From DATNFP01 sp035606335 (GTDB lineage Bacteria; Bacteroidota; Bacteroidia; Chitinophagales; Chitinophagaceae), in NCBI GenBank assembly GCA_035606335.1, contig DATNFP010000137.1, positions 1-28,633 of the forward strand: DNA of 28,633 nt. Direction: 5' to 3'. This document shows, in pieces, positions 23,159 to 28,633 of this stretch. Below the pieces are notes generated by a model. That model made no database searches. It saw nothing but the letters and a program-made list of their open reading frames with translations, and was not told the origin of the DNA. A program made the translations under genes and the position numbers. Numbering within the stretch: position 1 is the stretch's first letter; each line of letters opens with the position of its first letter.

Positions 23159-24424
23159 TTATTTTAAAACTTTCATTTTCACTGTCTCTATTCTTGTATC
23201 ACTAACCAGCAGTATATCAAACTCATATTTGTCTATAATGATGCGCTCCTTCAGCTTGGGTATTGTCTCATGTTCAGAAATAATATACCCTGATAACGTT
23301 TCTGATTTATCTGTCGGGAAAGTAAATCCATACTTTTCGTTAAGGTAATCCAATTCCAACCTGCCGGATAAAACGAATTCATTTTCAGAGATTTGTTTTT
23401 CCACATATTCCTGTACATCATACTCATCATTAATGTCTCCAAATATCTCTTCCAGCACATCTTCCATTGTTACTATGCCTGCTGTGCCTCCAAACTCATC
23501 TATTACCCATGCAATGCTTTTCCTTTCTTTGGTAAATCTATTCATCAGGTCAACTGCGCTCATAGCTTCCGGTACAGCTGTTATTGTGTGTAATACTTCT
23601 TTAATATTTTGCGGATGGCGATTAAGATCCAGGTGGTGTACATAACCTAGTATATTATCAATAGTATCCTCGTAGATAATGATCTTTGACAGTTGGGTAT
23701 CTATAAACTTCTGGCGTACATCAGGTATGGGTGTATCTACCTCTACAGCTTCTACTTCATTTCTCGGTACCATACACTTGCGGATCCTTACATTCACAAG
23801 ATAAAGGGCATTTTCAAAAAGCTCAGTGTTCACATCATTATTCTCACTTTCATGTCCATGAAGAGTTTGTTTTACAAAAACTTCCAGATCTACCCGGTTA
23901 AAGACTTGTCTGTTATCCTTTATGCGTACATTAAAGAGATATTTTAAAATAAATTCAGAGATGGCGACAAATAGTTTAGCAAATGGATATAGCAGGTAGT
24001 ACATCAGCATCATTGGTAAGCTGAAAAAGCTCAATACCTGTTCTGCTTTCGAGCGGAAAATAGCTTTTGGCAAAAATTCAGCAAAGATCAATATTACTAC
24101 GGTCGCGATAAACGTATCAAATATAAGGCGTGCATATTCCGAATTGAGTGGTGCGGGTAGCTTATCCATTATCGGATCAGTAAGCCTCGTCATTAGCAAT
24201 CCATATACTACAAGTAATACATTCACACCCACCAGGCTGGTGCCAATAAATTCAGCAGGATTCTCCATAAAGCGGGCAAGGATACGCCCGGTGAACGTAC
24301 CCTGCTTTTTGCGAAGCTCTATATTTAGTTTGTTGGCAGAAATAAAAGCTATCTCAGTTCCTGCAAAAAAACCTATCAGCAGTACACATACAACTATATA
24401 CAACAGCAGGTGAGTCATATCCAT
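23159..24424 (-). CDS. CNNM/CBS-domain transporter-like protein (HlyC/CorC family)
   Basis: A 421-residue membrane protein. The N-terminal CNNM (DUF21) domain (1-185) has membrane helices and GFFAGTEIAFISANKLNIELRKKQG, followed by MENPAEFIGTSLVGVNVLLVVYG. A CBS pair spans about 205-330, including RKCMVPRNEVEAVEVDTP and DEFGGTAGIVTMEDVLEEIFGDI, and a CorC/HlyC domain forms the C-terminus (about 340-421). This architecture is used for magnesium or other divalent cation export or transport, and the Bacteroidota gliding protein GldE is a relative. No gldD neighbour is present, so I give no gliding role. The ATG at 24424 could be replaced by an ATG two codons later at 24418. Confidence 0.87.
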   Translation of the reverse strand: MDMTHLLLYIVVCVLLIGFFAGTEIAFISANKLNIELRKKQGTFTGRILARFMENPAEFIGTSLVGVNVLLVVYGLLMTRLTDPIMDKLPAPLNSEYARLIFDTFIATVVILIFAEFLPKAIFRSKAEQVLSFFSLPMMLMYYLLYPFAKLFVAISEFILKYLFNVRIKDNRQVFNRVDLEVFVKQTLHGHESENNDVNTELFENALYLVNVRIRKCMVPRNEVEAVEVDTPIPDVRQKFIDTQLSKIIIYEDTIDNILGYVHHLDLNRHPQNIKEVLHTITAVPEAMSAVDLMNRFTKERKSIAWVIDEFGGTAGIVTMEDVLEEIFGDINDEYDVQEYVEKQISENEFVLSGRLELDYLNEKYGFTFPTDKSETLSGYIISEHETIPKLKERIIIDKYEFDILLVSDTRIETVKMKVLK

Positions 24425-24429
24425 ATAGA

Positions 24430-24437
24430 CAAAAATA
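24430..24437 (-). promoter_or_regulatory. -7 box directly ahead of the CNNM/CBS gene
   Basis: The minus strand reads TATTTTTG, an exact TAnnTTTG match, only 5 bases before the ATG at 24424 (11 before the ATG at 24418). If used, the mRNA would be leaderless or nearly so, or the second ATG is the true start. No clear TTTG partner is present. Confidence 0.38.
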
Positions 24438-24494
24438 ATAAAAATCTAATGTACCTCAGTTAGTTAGTAAAATGATAATTGAGAGCTATGCCAC

Positions 24495-25076
24495 CTATTT
24501 GGAATCATCATGTATAAAATACTCAACCACATCCACTAATTCTTCTGTAGCGTCATCAAGGTTTTCGTTAATTACAACGCAATCAAACTGAGGTGCGAAC
24601 GAAAGCTCAAATACTGCTTTTGTTACCCGCTCTTCCAATGTTTGCACGGTTTCTGTTCCGCGTTTTACTAATCGGTCGCGCAATTCTTCAATGGAAGGAG
24701 CCTCTATAAAAATTGAAAACGATTGTTTGGGATATTTTTCCTGTATTGCCAGTGCGCCATTTACATCAATATCTATCAATGGGTATTTCCCTTCATCCCA
24801 GATGCGCTGCATTTCAGATTTCAGAGTGCCATAATACTTGCCTGTATATACCATCTCCCATTCTACAAAAGCATCTTCTTCAATTAATTTTTTAAATGTT
24901 GCTTCATCGTAGAAATAATAATCTTTACCGTTTTGCTCACCCGGCCGGGGTTTGCGTGTGCAGGCAGAAATCGAAAATGCAAGTTCGGGGCATGCCGTTA
25001 AAAGCCGTTTAACTAATGTAGTTTTACCGGAACCCGATGGAGCGGTGATGATAATGATTTTATGCGAACTAAGCAT
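24495..25076 (-). CDS. gmk: Guanylate kinase
   Basis: A 193-residue GMP kinase of normal length that makes GDP from GMP and ATP in the cytoplasm. The P-loop is residues 12-20 (APSGSGKTT); the GMP-binding region has SISACTRKPRPGEQNGKDYYFYD and FVEWEMVYTGKYYGT; the lid region has RLVKRGTETVQTLEERV. The ATG at 25076 gives five residues before the first strand, as usual. It lies behind the 25131-25166 terminator of the bacilliredoxin gene and 70 bases ahead of the CNNM/CBS gene on the same strand. Confidence 0.96.
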   Translation of the reverse strand: MLSSHKIIIITAPSGSGKTTLVKRLLTACPELAFSISACTRKPRPGEQNGKDYYFYDEATFKKLIEEDAFVEWEMVYTGKYYGTLKSEMQRIWDEGKYPLIDIDVNGALAIQEKYPKQSFSIFIEAPSIEELRDRLVKRGTETVQTLEERVTKAVFELSFAPQFDCVVINENLDDATEELVDVVEYFIHDDSK

Positions 25077-25130
25077 CGGCCTAATTGTGCGAATTAACGC
25101 AAATTATTTTGTCTTTTTGAAACAATGAGG

Positions 25131-25166
25131 AATAAAAAATAAAGGGATGCAATTGCATCCCTTTAT
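25131..25166 (-). terminator. Rho-independent terminator after the bacilliredoxin gene
   Basis: A perfect 28-base palindrome at 25139-25166 (arms ATAAAGGGATGCAA and its complement) can form a 12-bp stem with an AATT loop. On the minus strand it is followed by TTTTTATT. It lies 24 bases past the stop at 25191 and ahead of gmk. Confidence 0.83.
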
Positions 25167-25190
25167 GAAAATTATTTTAAAGTATTTTAT

Positions 25191-25604
25191 CTAACAGTAA
25201 GTTTCAAAGGCCTGCAGCAAATTAGCAGCGATCATTTGTGCCGGACGTCCTTCTATCATATGGCGTTCGATCATATGCACCACTTTGCCATCTTTTAGCA
25301 ATGCAATGGACGGAGAAGAGGGAGGATAAGGCAATAAATGTGAGCGGGCTTGTTTCACAGCATCAATATCATAGCCTGCAAAACTTGTTACAAGATGATT
25401 GGGCTTTTTGCTGGTATTTCTCAAAGCCATCACCACACCGGGACGGGCAGTACCTGCTGAGCAACCGCATACCGAGTTTATGAAAAGAAGGGTAGTGCCG
25501 GATGCTTTTATAGCATTATCCACTTCCTGGGGAGTTAACAATTCCTGAAAGCCATTATTGGTAAGTTCGGCTTTCATCGGAGACACTAATTCAGTAGGAT
25601 ACAT
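25191..25604 (-). CDS. BrxA/BrxB family bacilliredoxin
   Basis: A 137-residue thioredoxin-like protein of the YphP/BrxA-BrxB family. The diagnostic CGC motif is C46-G-C48 in FINSVCGCSAGTARPGV, and the cis-Pro region appears in PYPPSSPSIALLKDGKVVHMIERHMIEG. A further Cys is the last residue (FETYC). Such proteins remove bacillithiol or similar thiols from oxidised proteins in the cytoplasm. The ATG at 25604 (MYPTELVSPMK) matches the family's usual start; an upstream in-frame TTG at 25625 overlaps the -7 box and is rejected. It has its own promoter and terminator, so it is monocistronic. Confidence 0.93.
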   Translation of the reverse strand: MYPTELVSPMKAELTNNGFQELLTPQEVDNAIKASGTTLLFINSVCGCSAGTARPGVVMALRNTSKKPNHLVTSFAGYDIDAVKQARSHLLPYPPSSPSIALLKDGKVVHMIERHMIEGRPAQMIAANLLQAFETYC

Positions 25605-25622
25605 TATTATAATATTTGTCTG

Positions 25623-25655
25623 CAAATTTACATTTTATAACACTCACAGTCCAAA
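25623..25655 (-). promoter_or_regulatory. Promoter of the bacilliredoxin gene
   Basis: On the minus strand: TTTG (25655-25652), 21 bases, TAAATTTG (25630-25623), then 18 bases to the ATG. Both boxes match the Bacteroidota consensus exactly, with the same spacing as the lemA promoter. Confidence 0.72.
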
Positions 25656-25657
25656 TA

Positions 25658-25678
25658 GATTGATAAGTAAAATCAATC
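25658..25678. promoter_or_regulatory. 7+7+7 inverted repeat between divergent promoters
   Basis: GATTGAT (25658-25664) and ATCAATC (25672-25678) are perfect complements around a 7-base spacer. The repeat lies just upstream of the bacilliredoxin -33 element and 16 bases before the -7 box of the DUF885 gene, where a regulator could touch both. No regulator is adjacent. Confidence 0.35.
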
Positions 25679-25694
25679 ATTGCATCAATTCATT

Positions 25695-25702
25695 TAATTT
25701 TG
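25695..25702 (+). promoter_or_regulatory. -7 box ahead of the DUF885 gene
   Basis: TAATTTTG is an exact TAnnTTTG match, 30 bases before the ATG at 25733. The expected TTTG about 21 bases upstream is absent; the inverted repeat occupies that place, which may point to activator-dependent use. Confidence 0.45.
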
Positions 25703-25732
25703 GAGCTTTACGCCCCAACTGAATACATTTTA

Positions 25733-27508
25733 ATGAGAAAAATATTTCTATTTATTGGCTTGTCATTGTTGTTCGTTTCCTGTAAAAACAACTCGAAAAA
25801 TATAATACTGAGAGGAGGAAACAAAGATCTGGATGGTATCCTTACTAACTACTGGGAGCAAAGAATGCAGCTTTTCCCTCTCGAGGCTACGGCAAATGGT
25901 TATAACAGATATAATGATAAATTGACTATTACCATTTCCTCAAGTTTCCGGGATAGTCTCAGAGGCTTTTATCGAAAATACATCGGGCAATTATCGGCCA
26001 TTGATAGCAGCAAACTGGATGCGGAGCACAAAATTAGTTTTCGTTTATTCAGATACGAGCTGGGAATGGATTTGGAGGAATTAAGATTTCCCACTAATCT
26101 GATGCCTATTAATCAGTTTTGGTCATTTACTCTGGACTTACCACAGTTAGGCTCAGGACAGGGGAACCAGCCATTTAAAAGCGTCAAGGACTATAATGAT
26201 TTTTTAAAGCGTCTTTCGGTTTTCCCGGCATGGACTGATACTGCTATTTTTAACATGCGGCAGGGCATTAAGCAAAAGTGGGTACTTCCTCGCATTCTGG
26301 CTGAAAAAGTATTGCCACAGCTGAAAGCCATGATAGTAAAAAATACAAAAGAAAGCATTTTCTATGCGCCCATTACAAGAATGCCTGATAGTTTTTCTGC
26401 TGATAATAAGAAAAAGCTTACAGAAAAGTATATTAATGCCATAGACAGCATTGTTATTCCCTGCTATACCAGGTTATACGATTTCTTTGAAAAAGAATAT
26501 TTGCCTGCTACTCGCAGTAGTACAGGCATAGATTCAATCCCTGGTGGTGACGAATATTATACTTATTGTGTTCGTTATTGGACAACAACACAATTAACGC
26601 CGGATAGCATTTATCAGATAGGTCTTAATGAAGTAGCACGGATCGAAGCCGAAATGAATAAAGTAAAAGATGAAGTAGGTTACAAGGGCAGCTTAAAGCA
26701 GTTTTTCACTTACCTTAATACAGACCGCCATTTTTATCCGTTTACCACACCGCAACAGGTTATAGATAGTTTCTGGAATATTAAAAAACAAGAAGATCCT
26801 CAGCTAAAGCTTTTATTTAATCATACTCCTAAATCGGCATTTACGATCCGGCAGACAGAAGCATTCCGTGCCGCATCTGCAAGTGCGGAGTATAATCCTC
26901 CTTCTGCCGATGGTTCACGCCCTGGTATTTTTTATGTTCCCATTCTTGATGCTAAAAAATATAATGCTGTAGGTATGGAAACATTATTTCTGCATGAAGC
27001 TATTCCCGGTCATCATTACCAGATTTCTATTCAGCAGGAAAATAAAAAATTACCCGAGTTCCGCCGCTTCCTTTGGTATGGTGCTTATGGCGAAGGCTGG
27101 GCATTGTATTCAGAGTCGTTGGGAAAAGAATTAGGCTTGTATAAAAATCCTTATCAGTATTTCGGACATTTAAGCGATGCTATACATCGTGCCATCCGCT
27201 TGGTTGTAGACGTTGGGATGCATCATAAAGGCATGACTCGTGAGCAGGCAATTCAGTATATGATGTCGCATGAGCGCATTACAGAGCCTGAGGCTACCGC
27301 TGAAATAGAAAGATACATGGCTATTCCGGGACAGGCACTGTCTTATAAGATCGGTCAATTGACAATTTCAGGCGAACGTCAGAAATATGAACAGCAATTA
27401 GGCAAAAAATTCAAACTGGCATCTTTTCATGACGAGGTGTTGAAAGATGGATGTTTGCCGTTAAATATATTGCAGGAGAAATTAGCTACCTGGGCAAAAA
27501 AACAGTAA
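25733..27508 (+). CDS. DUF885 family lipoprotein, putative metallopeptidase
   Basis: A 591-residue lipoprotein: the signal peptide ends in LFVSC with C17 as the lipidated residue. The mature protein is one long DUF885 domain. Its metal-site region has HEAIPGHHYQ (H421-E422 and H427-H428) and EGWALYSESLGKELG around E454, which together resemble a zinc peptidase centre of the HExxH-plus-Glu kind with a modified spacing. It is mostly alpha-helical, as expected. It would act in the periplasm or on the surface, probably on peptides. The ATG at 25733 begins the signal peptide. The ureohydrolase gene follows after 4 bases, so the two are cotranscribed. Confidence 0.9.
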   Translation: MRKIFLFIGLSLLFVSCKNNSKNIILRGGNKDLDGILTNYWEQRMQLFPLEATANGYNRYNDKLTITISSSFRDSLRGFYRKYIGQLSAIDSSKLDAEHKISFRLFRYELGMDLEELRFPTNLMPINQFWSFTLDLPQLGSGQGNQPFKSVKDYNDFLKRLSVFPAWTDTAIFNMRQGIKQKWVLPRILAEKVLPQLKAMIVKNTKESIFYAPITRMPDSFSADNKKKLTEKYINAIDSIVIPCYTRLYDFFEKEYLPATRSSTGIDSIPGGDEYYTYCVRYWTTTQLTPDSIYQIGLNEVARIEAEMNKVKDEVGYKGSLKQFFTYLNTDRHFYPFTTPQQVIDSFWNIKKQEDPQLKLLFNHTPKSAFTIRQTEAFRAASASAEYNPPSADGSRPGIFYVPILDAKKYNAVGMETLFLHEAIPGHHYQISIQQENKKLPEFRRFLWYGAYGEGWALYSESLGKELGLYKNPYQYFGHLSDAIHRAIRLVVDVGMHHKGMTREQAIQYMMSHERITEPEATAEIERYMAIPGQALSYKIGQLTISGERQKYEQQLGKKFKLASFHDEVLKDGCLPLNILQEKLATWAKKQ

Positions 27509-27512
27509 TTCA

Positions 27513-28526
27513 ATGACACATTTACGTATAGCAGCAAGAAGTTACATAGACTCCCTTATTAATAAACGCCCCAACGAAACAAAATTAGGGGAACAGGTAA
27601 ATGCTATACATAATAATGAAAACTGGGAAGAAGAATTAATAGAAAGCGCTGCTAAATACGTATTGCTTGGCATTCCGGAAGATATAGGAGTACGTGCCAA
27701 TTATGGACTTGGAGGGACAAATACGCTATGGGAACCTGCCCTTAAAGCAATACTAAACGTGCAAAATACAAATGCCCTGGATGGCGCATCAATTCTCTTA
27801 CTTGGTGATTTCGATTTCAGGGATCTTATGCAGCAGTCGTTGAAGATGGATGTCATGCAGTTACGGGAACTCGTTGCAAAAATTGATGAAGAAGTAGCTC
27901 CGGTTATTGAGAAAATAGTAGCGGCACGCAAAATACCCATAATAATAGGCGGCGGCCATAATAATGCTTATCCGCTATTACAAGGATTATCAATGGCAAA
28001 AAATGGATCTGTAAACTGTATTAATCTGGATGCCCATAGCGATTTTCGTATAATGGAAGGTAGGCATAGCGGGAATGGGTTTCATTATGCAAAGCAAAGG
28101 GGATATTTGAATAGATATACAGTAATAGGGTTGCATCAAAACTATAATGCTCAAAATATCATCGACCAGTTTGTAATAGATATCGACTTGTTGCACTTCT
28201 TCTATGAAGATATTTTCCTCCACCATAAATATAGCTTCGACGATTGCGTAAAAGCAGCAATTACTCATACATCTGGTCGTTCTACAGGCATTGAATTAGA
28301 CTTGGATTGCATTGAGCATACATTATCAAGTGCAGCTACGCCATGCGGTATTACATCTTTGCAGGCCCGTCAATATATAACCACCTGTGCCAATTCAGTT
28401 GATGCAGCATACTTACATATACCTGAAGGTGCTGTGCATTTGCGTAACGGTAAGGAAGATACTTACACTGCAAAACTCGTTGCTTATTTGGTAACAGATT
28501 TTATCAGGGCAAATAATGTTTTATAA
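27513..28526 (+). CDS. Formimidoylglutamase-like ureohydrolase
   Basis: A 337-residue arginase-superfamily enzyme. All six manganese ligands are present: H149 in GGGHNNAYP, D173, H175 and D177 in NLDAHSDFR, and D263 and D265 in GIELDLDCIE. The family members are arginase, agmatinase and formimidoylglutamase. The Bacteroidota form with GGGHNNAY is usually annotated as formimidoylglutamase (histidine degradation), which would give glutamate and formamide. No other hut gene is visible, so the substrate is uncertain. It begins 4 bases after the DUF885 gene. Confidence 0.82.
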   Translation: MTHLRIAARSYIDSLINKRPNETKLGEQVNAIHNNENWEEELIESAAKYVLLGIPEDIGVRANYGLGGTNTLWEPALKAILNVQNTNALDGASILLLGDFDFRDLMQQSLKMDVMQLRELVAKIDEEVAPVIEKIVAARKIPIIIGGGHNNAYPLLQGLSMAKNGSVNCINLDAHSDFRIMEGRHSGNGFHYAKQRGYLNRYTVIGLHQNYNAQNIIDQFVIDIDLLHFFYEDIFLHHKYSFDDCVKAAITHTSGRSTGIELDLDCIEHTLSSAATPCGITSLQARQYITTCANSVDAAYLHIPEGAVHLRNGKEDTYTAKLVAYLVTDFIRANNVL

Positions 28527-28560
28527 TACATTCAATAGGATTGTTTCCTATCATTCAGTT

Positions 28561-28633
28561 ATGTCTAAGTTTAAGATTTTTGCTTTTATCATATTGCTAT
28601 TAATGTTGCAGGCCTGCAAATCCGGATTTTCAA
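28561..28633 (+). CDS. Lipoprotein, N-terminal fragment cut by the window edge
   Basis: An ATG at 28561 opens a frame to the end of the window: MSKFKIFAFIILLLMLQACKSGFS. It is a textbook lipoprotein signal peptide: basic residues at 3 and 5, a hydrophobic core, then the lipobox LQAC with C19. The rest lies outside, so the function is unknown. It starts 34 bases after the ureohydrolase stop. A small ATAGGA/TCCTAT hairpin lies between them at 28535-28551. Confidence 0.72.
   Translation, partial: MSKFKIFAFIILLLMLQACKSGFS

Noticed and set aside
23159..24424. Naming the CNNM/CBS protein GldE (gliding motility)
   Set aside because: The domain order fits the broad HlyC/CorC family and there is no gldD or other gliding gene beside it; the sequence alone does not justify the name.
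28535..28551. ATAGGA/TCCTAT hairpin after the ureohydrolase gene
   Set aside because: A 6-bp stem with no T tract after it; too weak for a terminator and likely by chance in AT-rich sequence.
1..28633. Mobile elements, phage genes, tRNA or rRNA genes, CRISPR arrays
   Set aside because: Read for transposase or integrase frames, terminal repeats, cloverleaf-like stretches and regularly spaced repeats; none seen.

Overview
The window is a continuous stretch of chromosome from a member of the Bacteroidota, most likely the Chitinophagaceae or a close relative. Three things support this: the gene set (flexirubin/aryl-polyene-type lipid genes, lipoproteins with a Cys lipobox, DUF2807 and DUF2147 proteins, ctaB with two subunit III genes, DUF885), the AT-rich coding sequence with little Shine-Dalgarno signal, and repeated promoter boxes of the Bacteroidota type (TTTG, about 21 bases, TAnnTTTG). 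I see no rRNA, tRNA, CRISPR array, insertion sequence or phage gene. Genes are densely packed, the longest intergenic gap is about 140 bases, and nothing looks recently acquired.

Layout. 1-2299 (+) is the end of a type II fatty-acid/polyketide-like cluster of the aryl polyene or flexirubin type: an acyltransferase fragment, a hotdog dehydratase-like protein, a thioesterase-like protein and a ketosynthase, with overlapping or nearly abutting frames. 2313-5887 (-) is a tight operon, read from its 5' end: isocitrate dehydrogenase, deoxyribose-phosphate aldolase, a SPOR-domain protein and an M20 amidohydrolase. 6021-7773 (-) is a PhoB/PhoR-like two-component pair. Behind a strong terminator lies a coiled-coil membrane protein (7892-8839, -), divergent from a DEDDy exonuclease and holA (8891-10620, +). 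holA converges on ribF and kynU (10617-12863, -), and the holA and ribF stop codons overlap.

12973-15437 (+) holds a small beta-barrel protein, a terminator, and a LemA-TPM-TPM operon. 15537-19865 (+) is a cytochrome oxidase block: ctaB, two subunit III paralogues, subunit IV, SCO, a DUF420/CtaM-like protein and a 71-residue CxxC membrane protein. 19919-21149 (+) encodes an adhesin-like DUF2807 lipoprotein and a DUF2147 protein. On the minus strand, 21172-25604 holds hldD, a small membrane protein, nbaC, a CNNM/CBS protein, gmk and a bacilliredoxin. 25733-28526 (+) holds a DUF885 lipoprotein and a formimidoylglutamase-like ureohydrolase. A truncated lipoprotein gene begins at 28561.

How the parts fit together. 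kynU and nbaC are 10 kb apart but catalyse consecutive steps of the kynurenine route from tryptophan to quinolinate and NAD, so the organism probably makes NAD from tryptophan. The oxidase block combines heme O synthesis, copper delivery and two membrane subunits, and its last small Cys protein is a good candidate for an uncharacterised assembly factor. No wholly new multi-gene system is evident. The most interesting items are the unknown small proteins, the dehydratase lacking its catalytic His, the near-leaderless promoters, and an 18-base inverted repeat in the kynU divergent promoter.
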